A stretch of 64,000 nucleotides of DNA from Phoebastria nigripes (lineage: Eukaryota; Chordata; Aves; Procellariiformes; Diomedeidae): contig JAYKAV010002766.1 of NCBI GenBank assembly GCA_035582835.1, forward strand, positions 645,521 to 709,520. Reading direction: 5' to 3'. How positions within the stretch are numbered: the first letter of the stretch is position 1; each line of letters opens with the position of its first letter. The notes beneath the pieces are model-generated. The model saw nothing but the letters and a program-made list of their open reading frames with translations. It had not been told where the DNA came from and did not search any database. Made by a program: the position numbers and the translations under genes. Positions 24,701-39,700 of the stretch are shown in pieces.

Positions 24701-27700
24701 GCAAGGTAATGCAACAATTTTTAGCGCTTTTTTTGTTTGTTTGTTTTCTCTAAACATTCTTGGAGTTAAAAGCAACAAAGAAAAAACATTAATACGTATA
24801 AACTGAACTGACCTACAGCAAAAGCAACAAAAAACAAAAACACTCACTTCTGGGCATAGCTGCTTTGTTAAGCATAAATAAAAACAAAAATTACATTAGA
24901 TGTTTGGAAAAGATATAGACAGTAGTTGTTAAACTAATTACTAGGAGTAAAGCAGGCCTGGCTGTCATTACCTCTACAGATACTGACTGCAGGGGCACAA
25001 AGCAGTTCATCGGTGTGCAGTTAATTACAGAAGGTAGTTTTCAGCCTTAATATTTTAGGAGTTAATTTTTTTCTTTTTCTTTTGGCATTTTCAGAAAGGC
25101 AGCAGTAACTGTCTGCAAGAGCTGGGCAATTCAAGAGGCAGCACTAATTTAAAATGCTTCTCGCACCTCTCCAGCGAGCAACCCCCCGGGCACCGCTCCC
25201 CCCCACGGCCCAGAGCAGCCGGTGGCCGTTACCTCCTCCAGTCTGTCCAGGGCATCGTTGAGCTTCCGCTGCCGCTCCAGCGCCAGCAGCCAGACCTGCT
25301 GCCAGCGGGCCGAGAGCTGGTTAATCCGGGGGTTCTTTGTTTCCGACTGGGAGATAATGGGCATGCTGGGGGGAGCGGCCTGACTCAAGGATTTTCCTGG
25401 AAAAAGGGAGAACAGGAGTTGTTTGAGGTGGTTTTGATGGGTTCAGCAAGTCTGAGCAGTCCAGGAAAGAGCAGCAATGAAATGCATTTTATTTTTCAAA
25501 GAGAAAACCTCCCACGGCCTCGCTGGCCGCTCTCCGAAGGGACACAGTGTCCCCAGGTAGGAGGACGGGGTGATGGACGGCTCTACACCCAACCCCCCCG
25601 GCGCTCCCTTTGCACGTTTTTTTCACAACAGACTCTGGCTTCACGAAACAACATGAGGAAAGACCCCAAAACCTCATCACAAAGCAACTGCAGAGAGAAA
25701 GAGCAGAGCAGCGACAGCACGAGCTTCCCCAGGCGCAGCACACCCCGGCATGGGCGTTTTGGCAAATGCCACCTGGATTTTTTTTCCCCCCTTCTGACAA
25801 GTTTCAACCGCCTTCCTGGTGGCTGTCAATGCAGGATGCCTTGTTAATTGATAATCAAAGTTAATTAGTTTCCTATGCGTTTCATTTCCTCTCATCGTAG
25901 CATGTTTCACCGAAAGCTGCATATTGAGGAGACGTACTGTTGCTGCGGGACTTCTCGATGAAAGGCCCGTGGGGGGGCTCAGTAGCTTTCCTCTTGTACG
26001 TCTTCGTGACGCGGTCCACGTCTGGCTGTTTCCGTGTCATCTCCTCCATAAAGGACTGTCAAAATACAGAAGGGACAAGAGAACCTTTACAGTTTCAAGA
26101 TGTTTTTGGTCTCCTGCTGCTCCAGATCCTTGCTGGGACATGCCAAGCCCATAAAGGAGATGGGAGCATTAAGCACCGGCAACGGGGGCTTGTGGTCAAG
26201 CTATTGTACAGCGCTGGCTTGGGTCTGCAAACGCTGGAGTTCATCCCCTGGGCTGGCTTTGCTCCCAGGTGACAGCTCCGGTTNGGTCACATAGTGTTTT
26301 AACAGGGACTTCCAAGAGAAGTCAANGCCTTCTCCACGGAAGGGCAGGAAACCCCCCCCGCCCCTCTCCTGAGTGCCCACCGTGTTCGGCACTGGGCTCA
26401 CCTGGTGTTCGGAGATGAGGGCTTTGACCTGATCAATATTTTGTGGCATGGGCTCCTGGTCCCGTTGGATCAGGGTTGTCTCAGCCCACTGGATCCAAGC
26501 CAGGAGCTCTTCCAGAAGCTCTGCATTNGCCACCAGCTCGGAAAGCGCAGACTCCAGTCTCTGCTGGTGCTGCTTCGCCCACGTGAGAACCTGTTGGAAA
26601 CACAGAGATGACCATTAGCCTATGGTGGGAAACCAGGGGCAGGAACCAATACCAAACGGCCATCCCTGGTGGTGGTGTCCACCACCACCTCTCACCACTG
26701 GCCTGGAACAAAGCCTGGTGGACTCACCTCCTCGAACCTGGCTCGGATGATGGTGATCCAGTGTTTGATCGTGGTGATGCAGTCGGGATGGCAGGCGGCC
26801 AGGATGACCTCCCCCATGCCCACCGCTGCGTTCACGTCCACTCTCTTCTCCTCTACTTTCTTCATGAACTCCTGAAAGGCCCAAACGAATTATTTTGCAA
26901 TATTCTCTCCCATAAATTTTGCTCAGGTTGCGTTTCAGAGCTCCCCGCTACCTTGTGCGCGTCAATGAGGGACTGCAACGCCTCGGCGTCGTCGGGAAGC
27001 GCTCCCCGAAAGCGCAGGGACTGCTCTGCCTCCGAGAGCCACTCCAGCAGCATGTGCACGGCCGTCCTGAACTCCTCTGCCTGTGGCGACAAAAGCACAG
27101 GCGTTAGCCCTCCTGTTCCCAAAATGGGCCGCTCAATTCACTGCCGAGAGCTGGAGAGACAAAAGGGCTGAAAGATACTTCAAAAACAAATACAAAAAGG
27201 GGAAAAAAGCCCTGTCTGTTGGCCTGGGTTTGTGCAGCACCAGCAGACGGGTCCCGCAGCGGCCGGGCACCTCCCTCCCCTCGGCATCAGCCACACTGAA
27301 GAACTAAATGTTTTTAAAAACAGCACAACTACCTGTATTCTGACCAATTTGGCACCTGCATAGTTTATTCTGTAAATTGCCTACTTGGCATAAAAACTAC
27401 TTAGAGCCTTTGACCTTTTTTTTTTTTTTTTTTGCTTCAATCTAGGCCTCTCCCTTCCACTGGACATTAGCAAACACCAGCCTGGGCAGTCTCTGATCAC
27501 TGCTCTATTCCTGCCGTGCACATTGGTGAGATCTTTTCATCCTCCCTTTTCAAATCAGCCTTTATCGGCTCTTTGGGGAAAAGAATAAATAAATAACTGA
27601 CACCAACCCACTGGTAACTGCTGCAGGGCTGGGCGTCCTGCTCGGCCAGGAGATCCGTCCCTGGGCAAAACCTCTTCTCTGAGGTTTGTGTTGACCTCCT

Positions 27701-30700
27701 GGCACAAACTTGTAGTCCCAGCAAAGCTCTCTGAGACCGTTTCCACCCCTAGCCTTCTGCTCACCTGCTTCAAGGCCTGTTCCAGACGGGTTTGTTTGGA
27801 CACGGACAGCTTGCACACCGTGTCCCACCGGTTGCTCAGCTCCTGCAGCTGCACCTTCACCCAGGTCGTGTCATCCCGGCTGTTCTCGATGAGCTCCCGG
27901 CCAGAGCGCTTGAGCACCTGGACCGTCCCAGTGCGCTTCCCCAGCTCCTTCTGGAAGACCTGGAGGGAGAGAGGGCAGAAGCCCAGCGGGGCCAGTCAGT
28001 CCCAGTGGGTTGTTTCATGTGGGGAATAAAACAGGGGGCACGTCTGAAATAGTTTGTAACATGGGTTTTGCACCCACATCAGGGATCCACCACAACCCGG
28101 TGTGATGGGAGGGCAGGCAGGCAGGGAGCCAGATGGCGCAGGCAGCTCCTGAGTGCGTTTCGGTGTAAGTGCACGTGGGCAGGAGCCCCAGCTTTCCACC
28201 CTGGCAGAAGCAGTGGTGACCTGGAGCAGGCGAACTTTAGCCCAGGAGCTCCAGCTGCAACACAACGGCTGCTTTGAACAGAAGCCCAAGCCCTGTCCAG
28301 GGATTTCAACGTATGACCCAATCCAAACCCAGGAGCGCCAGTCTCCAAGACATGTTGGAGAGAACTGCCAAGACCAAAGTTTATAGAGGACTATAAATTC
28401 AGCCACCTTTTCAAAACTAAACCCTCAACAGATTTGACTGATAGCATCTCAGAAGAACAGAGCTCCAGCTCCTGTAACCTACATAAAAGTTTCTTCCCCC
28501 TTCTTCACCCTGTTTTTGCCCTCCTTGTCCACCACAGCAAAGCAAAGCAGGGAGACACGCAGCTCTGCAGCAAGACACCAACTCTGGCTCCTCCGTTCTT
28601 TGGCTCTTGGGGAAGACAAGCCCTACTCATGTCCCAGAGAAGAGCTGGAAAAGGCGCTCTCACCTTGTGAGCATCCATCAGGTTCATGACCAGATCCAGG
28701 TCACCATGGACAGGCTGGTCTTCAGCTAACTGGGGTTCCACCTTGTAGAGCCAGTCCACCAAGGCCTGCAGCGCATCCATGAACTGGCCAGAGAACAAGA
28801 GGGCTTCTTCCAGCTTGTGCTGCCTGAAAAACAAACATCCCCGTGAACCTCCATGAACAAACTCACCTCCTTTTGTCACGTCCCAGTGACCTCCTCCAAC
28901 CACCCCATGAAATCGCTTCCCCCTCCTCTGCTCTCCATTTCGATGAGTCATCGACAAACAAGTGCTGTTGGTACAAGGTTGGGGCTGGACTTACCTTTCC
29001 ACAGATTTCCCGCACACTGTGTCCCACTTATCCCGGACTTCTCCCAGTAAATTATCCAGCTTTTGAGTGTCATCTGGAAGCAAGGCTTTTTCTTTGAGGG
29101 CTCTGCCTGTCCTGATGGTGGTGTCGTAGACGGGCTGCTTCCCCCCCAGCGTCTTCTGGAACTCCTGGGAACCGGAGAGAAAACAAAACTGTTTCAGAAA
29201 GCCTGGCATTGGCTTTCTGAAGATAGATGGTGCCTGTGAAGATCCCCAGCTGAACATTTTCCATGGCAGCGGTAAGTGTGGACATGCCTTTCCCCTGTCC
29301 TGACGGCAGAGGAGATGCTGCCCTGCTCCCCCTCCCAACAAAGCACCCTTCCACCCAGCGTCCAGCACCAGTCTCACTTTGGCGAAGCTCTACCTTGTGT
29401 TTGGAGAGCTGGAGCTTGATTTTGTCAGGATCATTGGAAATCTCCAGCTCTGAGTCCAGGTGATTCTCTGCATCCTCCAGCCAATCAATCAGTTTCTTCC
29501 AAGCTTCGTGGAACTGCAAAGAAACAAGAGCAAGTCTGAAACTTAACACNGGTGGTGTCCCCAGTCCCTTTCTGGTCTCTGGGACCTGCTGTTCCCCGAG
29601 GTTGGCCGTACTTTGGGGTCTGTCGCACCCATCCCATGTTTCTTACCTGCTTGGCTCGCTTCCTGGCATCATCAAGAGCCCGTCCCCGCTCCACTGAGCG
29701 CTGGACGACCTTCTCCCAGCGGGACTGGACGCTCACCAGCAGGTTCTTGATTAACACCACATCCTGCTTTTGACTGAGAAACTTCAGTTGGTTCCCAGTT
29801 TGATCCAGCTCGATGATCCGATCCCGATGAGCATTCACCTCGTTGGCGAACACCTGCGAATGGCAAAGATGTCCTCTTATCTGTAAGGGAGCTGGACGTG
29901 CCTGCGAGCAGCCCATGGGTGCAGGGGAGATGAGGTGCCACCCTTGGTCCCTCCACCCCAGAGAGCTGTTGGGTGCTCACGGCGCCGGTACCTTGTGCTC
30001 GTCGATCTGGGCCAGCACGGCGTTGAGGATGAGGCTGGCCGGGGGCGCGATGTTCAGGCTCTGCTCGGCCAGCGTGAGCCAGTTGATGAAGTCCTGGAGG
30101 GAGTTCTGGAAGTCCGTGGCCAGGGCCAGCGCCTCCTCCAGCTTCGCCTGCCGCAGTAGGGAGAGAGAAAGGGAGGGGGAAAAACACAACACGGAGGGTG
30201 AGAGCTCACGATCTGCGGTTTCACAGACAGAGGCAGCCTTTGTGTCGCTGCCGAAGCGTCCCTCTAACAGGAACCACATCGCCTTGGCCCGGGAACGCGA
30301 CTTGTTTACCAAGGGGAGGGGGTTTCGGTGAAAGCCACCGCTTTCTTTCAAAACAAGAATCGCCCCTGAAAGGGGAGACCTTCATCGGCACACGAGCAGC
30401 TGNGTCACCCTCAGCTTCCTGAGAAAGGGATCGCCATGGGGAGAGTGGCTGGGTAAATGAGGTGGATGATATTTCGATGGTAACAGCTGCAGCACCGCAA
30501 ATTTATTCTGGGCTGAGGCCACTGCGTCCCTTGTTTTATCTCATCACCGGCCAAAAGCCTAGGATGGAGTCAGCTCGGAGGAGGATTTGGCCTGCTGTCT
30601 CGCAGAGGACCAACAAAGCCTGCCTTTCAGAGCCGCAGGAGGTTTCTTCCCACCTCTCCTCTAAATTAACCCAAAATGCAATTTTACTCTCATTTTCTGT

Positions 30701-33700
30701 GTGATTTAACCAACTCTGATGACTATCTAGAAAAAAAAAAAAAACAACAGCTTGACGCTCAGACAGCACCATCTGAAAGACAAACTCAACCTGCGCAACC
30801 AAGACAGCTTGTCTAAGAAAAAACCCCAGCCCACCTCTCCAGCCCTGACCGGCTCCATCCCTCCCGGGAAAGCAGAGTAGCAAAGCAGGGAGAAAGTGCC
30901 ATCAAGACCAGCTCATGGGGCAAGGGTGGATGGCATCTCTCCACCAACATTACCTTTCTCTCCTCCATCTTGGTGCTGACCAGACACCATTTCTGCTCCA
31001 GCAGCGCTACGCTCTGCTCTGTCTTTGAGCCAGAGCCAGAGTCGTCGCGATTCAACAGCATCAGTCGCCCCTTGGCCAGCAGCTGGCTGTAGATGTCCTC
31101 CTTGGCTTTGAGCTGGCTGTACAGCTCCTGCAAGGAAGGCATCACCNAAGCGTTAGACAAAGGAAGAGCTCGGAGAGGGGCCACGGCTTGCTGCAACTCA
31201 GGGTGATGAGAAAATTAGGTTCAGGGCAAGCAGCAAAGTGACAGCAGTGTGTCACTTTGAGCAGAGAAAGGTGGTTAAAGCATCGTGATGCTTGTCCCAG
31301 GCATCAAGTGCAAAATAATCTGTAAGAAGAGACCAGAGAAGCACTCTTCTTCCCATCGGATACAGAAGGGAGAAGTTTTGATGCTGATATTTGACAGACA
31401 GGAGCTTGCTGAATTGAAAGCATTAAAAATCTCTCCTGAGAAATTACCATGTGGGCATTGAGCTGTTCCCGGGCAGTTTCTGGCAGACCTCCTGTGGGTT
31501 TTGATGCCGACAATTGGCTCTCCATCCTCGTTAGCCACAGGAGGAAGTCTTCAATCTCACCATGGAAACCCTGGGCCTGTTCGGGAACATATAATCGGCC
31601 ACAGATCAGATGACATCAGCCACCATTGATCATGCGCCAGGGTTAACGCTGTGTTTGCTTCAAAACCAGATAAAGAGGCAGAGCTGGATGCACCAGCACC
31701 TTAAGGAAGGTTATACATGGCACCTCCTTAACCACGCGGGTGTGCCTCGTCCCTGCCGTGCTTCTGGGCAGGCACCGAACCACGCCAGGACTAAGAGTTA
31801 AATGAAAAACTTGCATAAAAAATCCCAGTGTGTGTCTCTAACTCCTTCCCCCTTCGTTTACCCCCAAAGGGAAGGGGGAAGCGGACCCTCAGCAGCTTGC
31901 CGCGGCACAGGGGGTTACCCCCGATGCGTCTCCCTGACCTGCTGGAGCGTGGACTGAAGCTGCTGCTCCCTCTCCTCCGTCTTCTGCAGCACCGACTCCC
32001 AGCACGAGTTCAGCTTCTCCAGGCGGTTTCGCAGGCTGCTCGCGTCGTCCCCTGCGCTCGACTCCAGGAGCTCATTGCCTGCTTTGTTCACCGTCTCCAC
32101 GGTCGCTTGGTGGGCCAGGACGTCGTTCTTCAGCACCTACATGAGACGTGGTGGGCAAATGTTGGATGCCTCTCTAAAGCACCCTGTTAATTCTTGAATG
32201 CTCTCATGGACTTGAATCAACTCAAACCCTTCATGAGAAATAAAATCCTGCAACGGGAATAGACTAAAAATGGACACAGAGTGTGAGTACTCACATGGTG
32301 CTTTGCGAGTTCAACCTCGATGATTTTTGGGTCTCCATTGATGGGTTTTTGTGCGTCGAGCAGCTCCTCGGTGTGGGTCAGCCAGGCCATCAGCTCCGCC
32401 AATGCGTGCTGGAACTGGCCGAGTGCCAGGAGAGCGGCTTCCAACTTATGCTGGGCAAGGACAGGGAAGGAAAAAGAAAGTTTAAGTCGGGAAGGAGGGG
32501 GAGCATCCCAGCGAGTTTCAACCCTGCACTTGCGAGAGCCCAGATCTTCTCTCTACCTGTCTGTGAGCAATTTTCTCGCCCAAATTCTCCCAGAGATGTT
32601 TCAGCTCTGTCAGTGGTTCCTTTATGATGTCTCTGTCTGTCTCATCTGTAGCTTTTTTTAGCATCAGTTCACCTTGGTGATTAAGCTTTTCCATCTCAAT
32701 CTGCTGCTGGTAAACCTCCATTTTAAACTCCTGCCAAAACAAGCAGGACAAAAACCAGAACAAAATGAATCATTGGAGTGCGGGCCCTGCGATGCAAAGC
32801 AAGCACCAGAGAACTGGAGCCACTCCGCCCGCGTACCTTCATCTCGTTCATCTGCTCCTTAACCGTGTTGAGGTCAGTGCCGACAGGAGACATGTTGCAG
32901 AGTTTGATCACGGCGTTATCCAGCCAGTCAAACATGGCCTGAAAGGAGTGCAGACACCGTTAGCAAAGGGAATGGCAAAGTGTGCTCCCCCCGCGGCGGG
33001 TCGGGGAAATGGGGCTGGTGCCTCCACCACCCCNCAACCATGAAACTTGTCTTTCGGGACAGAGGCGCCTGCTTGGCCAGCACACGCTTTTGCAAGCTCT
33101 TTCCTCCCCTCTCCTGCTTCCAACATAAGGACCTGATGGCAGCCAGGCGCATCCCGCTGCTTCGTGCAGAAATGAAGAGAGGTTTGGGAAGACAAACGCA
33201 GTCAAATATCTGCTCCTCCTTGGAGCTGGTTGTTGAGCTCAGGCTCTAACAGAGGCTGCAAACACTCACCCAGGAGACATTTCCCTGCTTTGCATTAGTG
33301 CAAATCCCAGTACAACTCCAGGGAGAGGACTCGCAGTGGTGTTCCCAAGGTCCACCCACCCCACACAAACAGCCCTGCCTCTTACTTGAAGCGTATCTTG
33401 GTATTGCACAGCCGACTGCATGGCTTCTTCAAGCTTTTCAAGCCTCTCCTTCCACGTTTTGTTTAGATTTTCCCACGCGTTGTTCATCTGCGGAACACAA
33501 GATTGCCCACAAAATTCGTTAGGCTCTCCCACTTGCTCCTACCCGATTTTATCTGAAGGAGAGGCTGCTGGTTTTCCTACCTCATCAATGCTCTTTTTCA
33601 CTTCTGGTTTCTCAGTTTCGCCACAGGCAAAAATTAAATCAGTTCCAAGGAGTCGGATGAACTCCAGCTCTTCATGCAAGCCATCCGTCTCCTCTTTAAT

Positions 33701-36700
33701 AGTCTGCATATAACACAGTGACAAAAGAAAAATGTTTCTTATTAAATGCTCTTCCAAAATTGCCCCATGAACAGGAGGGCTAAAGCACGGAGAGTCCTTC
33801 TTGCTCTGGTGTCCTCACCCTGGCCAACAGCCTGATGCCAGACCCCAGGACTAGGTTACACACCGAGCAGACGGCTGTTCTGCTCACCAGCATCGCCACC
33901 ACCAACCTGGTCTGCTCCCACTTCTGGCCACTGTGGCAATGCTGCTGTGTGTAGGGGTTGGGGGAACTAAAATAAGAACATCTGTATTTAGCTTGACGTG
34001 TGCCTGAACCGCCTGGCTGAAGATGTTGTTTACAAGAGATGTACTGTTTACAGGAGTGTTCTGTCAATATAGGAATTAGGTTTTGAGACTCAAAAGTTGC
34101 AAACCAAAGCCAGAATGGTTATAAAAGGGAAATAGCAAGGACAAACTTAGCAAAGCATAAAGCAACATCCCTGTTCCCCAAGGTCCAAGTCAACTCAAAT
34201 CCACCTGAAGTGGATTTCACCACTTATTTGAAACAACCAAACAACAACACTCAAATCCAAGCCCATCCAGCTTTACAATTATCTCCGGTCTAACCAAAAT
34301 CTAAATATACACTTCCCACGCTAGACAGCACTCAGATGCCTTCGACTCAGACTGGGAGCAGAACTGTGCAAACTTCCACATCACTCAAAACAAGTGGGCA
34401 CACAACTCTGACCACATGCTTGATAAGCTTCCCAAAACAGTAGCAGATAAAGTGATTTAAGCATCATTTCCTTGTCTGGAACAGGGAGCGGTGGTGGTGG
34501 GGAGGGATATGTGAAATACACTTCTGTTTTTTTCCTTGCAGTTCCAAATTGCAATGGAAATAACATTTTATAATCCGACTGCCTGCCTACAAAACTGTTT
34601 TACAGCCACTTCTGGCCATGCTCATATCTAAGCTCTACCCCAGCTTATCCTACAAGCTGGGTGTAGACAAGTTCCATACAGGGGTACAGTCCCATGGTCC
34701 TCACCTCTGCCGCTTCCACCTGCTGCTTGATGATGGAGGGATCAATGCCTGGGCTCTCCAGGTCGTGAACGATGTCCTGCGTGTCTTTGATGGTAGTCAG
34801 GAGGGCTGCCATGTCGTACCAGAACTTCTCTGCAAGCTCCAGGACATCGAGGAACTTCATTTCACGTTCCTCCGCCCGAGCTTTGATGTCTTCCCAGAAG
34901 AAGACCATCTGATCCAACTTATCCTGGATTACTGAGGAAGGGAATGAAAACATTCAAGAAGGAAACCTTTCTACAACTCAAAAGCATTTTGCAAACACTT
35001 TCCACTTAGAAATAGCCAACAGAATATTCAAATGGGAATTAAAGATGACCAGGACTATCAGAGCATTAACTCAGAGATACTGAGAGACGTGAGAAACTCC
35101 AGCTTGCAGAAATAAAGCCTTTATTTAAGCGCAGGCAAGCTCAGGGCAAATTTGCCCACACACTCTCCTCCAACGAACCTCTGTTCTGGCCACCTCTAGC
35201 GTGAAGTCTACGCTCACTCAGTCCATGAGCTGGCTGTTGAGCTGCCAAGAAAGGTGCCAATTAGTGCCAATCGTGTTGACAGGGCTTTTTGTGCTGAGGA
35301 TGTTCCTTTCCTCCATTAGATGCTGAATCAACACCAACAAATCATTTCACAGGGGCCACCAACGGTTGCCACAAGAGACCAGCTCAGGGTGACGGCTCAG
35401 CTCNGCTGAGCTGAAACCTCTGCCTGAGCAGCCACAAATAATTCTTTCTCCTCTGGCTGATACCACCCTGTCTGCTCCAGATGGAAGCAGGCACCAGATA
35501 GCTGTGTGCAGAGGACTCATCCTTCCTCCTACAGCCAGGAGACCCTCTGAAATACACCCCGGGGACATCAAAGTCTCCCTCATGGTGATGGAGCCATGGT
35601 TTGGGTAGGAGAAGCTGGGCAGTGCTACCAGCCCAGCCAGCACCTTCTGTTAAATCCACCCCGAGATACCTTTCGCTGCCAGGTCCTTGTCCGTTCCCTG
35701 CGATCGCCCGATCAGCTCTTCCCCACGGCGTTTCAGAGCCTCGAAGGAGGGCTGCAGCTTCTCCAGCTCCACTGTGGCATTTTTGTTCTCACTGATGCAC
35801 TCCCGGATCTTATCGACCTCGGCAGGGATGAGGGGTGGCATGCGCAGGCGGGAGGAGAGGGTCTCCAGCGTCTCCAGCATGGGCTCAATCTTATCGTGGA
35901 ACTGGAGAAGAGCAAGTCCATTAGGGCAGGCGAAATGAGATTAAGCAANGCTGCATCGTTCCCTGCGTGTGCAACAGCCCTTAGCGCTGCACCCAGCGGC
36001 CTCGCGGAGAGGACAAACATTGCCTGCAACAGCAATTAAACCTGCAGCGTCCTGTTCACGCCTGCCTCTGCTTTCCTCTGCTGCCAACAGCCCCAGGCTG
36101 CACCAGCTCAAACCATATATCAGCCATACAGACTCACAGAGCCGGCACAGGCAACTGTGAACCAAACACGGCAGTGATTTGTCACCGGATTCAACCCTAC
36201 AAAATTCACATTTTTGACCGCTGTCCCACTTCTTGCAGACAGGCAGCATGGCCAGATGCTGCCTGTTTATTTGAGCATCCGTGCAAAGACGCTGCTGGAA
36301 AAGCGCCCGTGTTTGGTGCTGACGGAAATCTCCGCTCGGTGCAATGCCAGCAAGAAAACCACCCCGGCAGGGTCAGCGGGAGATGGTGGAAGGCTGCATG
36401 CACGTGGGGAGGAGCGAGCTGCCACGGAACTGGGGCTTCAACAAAAGCANAACCAGAAAGCCAAGAGTGAGAGAGGAAGGGGGTCTAGCAGGGTTTTTTG
36501 NTTTGTTTTGTTTTTTAAAGAAAAGTCAACTTTGGCCTTAAAGATCCCAAACCATCTCTGCTGGTGAGATAGGACAGCTCTGCACTCTGGCTGCCAGCTC
36601 AGGTCCCTCTCTGCAGGACACCAGTGTTGGCATTTGCCAAGTCCCGGGCTCTAACAGCAGAGAGGAGAGGGGCTCTCGGTGCAAAGTTGATCAGCAGCAC

Positions 36701-39700
36701 GCTGGCTCAGCCAACAAGCAGGAGCAAACCGGCGAGTCCAGCTAGAGCAGAAAGCTCCACGCATCAGTGTAAACCCCTCTGAAAGCAAAACTTCTGCTTT
36801 GCAGGAAGCATTCCCAGCAGAAGCTGGCCATGGCTGAGACCAGGCAGCAATGCAACGAAAGCCATCTCAGAAACGTGATTTCAGGCCCCCAGAGTTAATT
36901 TTTAAGCATGTTCTGCTGAGCTGTGCATGGACCAGAAATAAAAGTCCGGGTGTAAAATAGAATCAGCCCAAAGAAAGAGTGTAAATGAATATCTGTGGTG
37001 GTGGGGCTTACCTCCGTAATCTGCAATGGTGGGGCGCAGTCAACACAAGAATGAAATGGGACCATGTGGGGAGGACGGGCACAGGCAGCAACACACACAG
37101 ATAACACATTCCACAATGGGAGTGAGAGATGAGACGGGAGGGGGGTGTGGGGGGAAAAACTCGGAGTTAATACAAGTGCAAACCAAGAGAAGTGACTACA
37201 CAATACAGGAATAAAAAAAATAAACACCCAGACATGACAAAAACCAACTGTGCTACGGTAACACGAGGTGAAATGAAACATAACTAGGGGTCATAAACCC
37301 TCAGCAGCAGAAACTCTTCACCCCCTTTCTGGACTTTAGCACCTACAGTCTCTGCCTCTCCTTTCGTATCTCTGCTCCTGCAGTCACTGACCTTCTCTGG
37401 AGACGCCCAGACCCTGGAGATGACCGTTAACTCTCCCATACAAAGGATCCCGTGGCCGTTCACTGCACACGCAGCTTATCAGAAATTAAACTTATCTCTC
37501 CAAGACCTTTCAAGAGGCTTTCTGGGCCCTTCCAACCTTGGGTGGATGCCAAAACAGCCCCTTTGAAAGAGCATCATTATTGAGGTTGTAAAAATTTATT
37601 ATCCTATTTACTATGTCAAGATTCAAACGCCTTCTCCCCTGCTTTTGCAGACAGCGCTGAGCAGCAGGAAACTACCCTGGAGGTGTCTGACCACGTTGTG
37701 CCTTATAAAGGGTTTTACAATTGTAACACTCAGAATAAAACCGCATTTGAAAGCATGTGGCTTCCCCAGGGGACTGTGATAAGAAGGCTCGGCTCCTTTG
37801 CACCCCAGCGTACCTGGGTGGACTGCGAGACGGCTTCGTCGAGCGCGAGAGCCCGCTGGCACACCTCCTCCTTGATTTTGGCATACATGGCCTCAGCCAT
37901 CGAGTATTTTTTCTGCACCATCTCCCCTTCCTCGGGGTTGAGGTCCTTGAGCTGCGGTCCGATTTTCAGCAACTTGTCAATATGAGGCTTATGTTCAGCA
38001 ATGGACTCTCTCAGTTGCTAGGGAATAGGGGGAGGGAAGACATTTGTTTAGAAATCTATTGAAAGCCGTGCCTATTTATTTCATGCAACACTCCAAGAGC
38101 AGCGATTGTATCTGGTAGTGAACTCACACCGTGGATGTCTTGATCCAGCATCTGCCAAGCACATGGCACTTGGCTCTTCCTAACATGGCCACAGCTCTGC
38201 ATGTGCCGGCACATCGCCCGGCACAGGTCCTTCCCCGGCACGGCTGGCTCCTGACCCTCCCCACAGCCCCACGGGGGACACCACTGAGAAAACTCACTTT
38301 GCAGCTCTCTACCCTAAAAGCACAAAGCGGTCTTCCCTGCCACAATCAGGCAGGAGATCCGAAGGCAGCCAGGCTCCCTTGGGTGCAATCTGTATTTTAG
38401 TTAAGAAGTGCTCTAATGTAACTAGTGATTTCCACATGGTACGCTCACGGCACACTTGTATTACATAGGCAGGATCCCCAAAAAGAAGAGAATGGAGGGG
38501 GCGGGGGGGGAAATCAGAAAAATTCAGAAAAAAAGGCGCTCTCGCCCCTGCGAGCGCTGCACCTCCGTTTAAGGTAGAGGAACTGATGGCGCAGGAGATG
38601 CAAACGCTGCNTCCTCTTACCCTCATGTCCTCCTGCTGCTGCTTGAGCTGCTCGTGATCGATGGCCGGAGGGGGCAGCTGGGAGATGAGGGCTTGTGTCT
38701 CCTCGATCCACGGGTTCAGCTCCTCGTAGGTCTCCCAGAACTGGTTTACCAGGACCTGGGCACGCTCCAAGCGAGCGTAGCGCTCCGAGTTGAGCTGGCT
38801 CACGGCTTCGTACTGTTGCACCAGGGACTCGGTTTTCTCCTAAAAAAAGAGGGAGGAGAGTTATAGCAAGGGATGCGAAAGGGCCCAGGAATAGCGCCAG
38901 CTGCACGCTGCGAGCTGGAAGAGCAGGAGGTGCCTTTGGTGGCCTTCCACACGCTCAAGCTGTAATTCCAATTAAAGCAGCCTCAGAAATCTCCACTGTC
39001 CCCCCCCCCCCATCCCCAAACACTGCAATAAAAATACGCAATAAAAGAGAGTAATAAATGTAAAGAGATTTCTGCTAATGCTGGTGGGAATTACTAAAGA
39101 TGGAGTAATTTTAAACTACTTCAGCCTCTGCAAGAGCTGATGAGCATTCGCCTCTCTCCCCTCTCTGTCTTTCCCATTGTGGTAAATAGCAGAAGGCGGC
39201 TCACCTGGAGAACAGCTTTTTGTTCCTCCCCGCACGTCCCAAAGATCTCATTGCGCTGGCTGAACAGTTCATCCATAGAGTCTTTGTGCCGAATAATGTC
39301 AATGGAAAAAGCCTGCAGAAAGGAAATGTCCAAAGAAAGGAAAGAAATCAGAGTCGAGCCCAACTTCTCCCCCCAGCCCATCCACGGGACCCTCCTGCCT
39401 GCGCCAGCCGTAGCAGGCAGCAGAGCTCAGCGCGGCAGAGACCACACAAAACTCAGCACAAGTGTCCTGCAGCACACTGAAAATCTGGCTGAAAATGCAG
39501 ATTACTGCATTTTTTTCTCATGACTCATCTACATCAACCTATCTCTTTCAAAGGCCTGAAAACAGCTCTTGAAATGAGGTATCAGTCAACTTCCACACCC
39601 AGGGTCCTCACCAGAGGAAAAGCTCCACCATCCATTTGTTAGCGAACACGTTAACCCCCTGAAACGATGCTCTCCAGAACTGCATCTACCAATAATTTTG

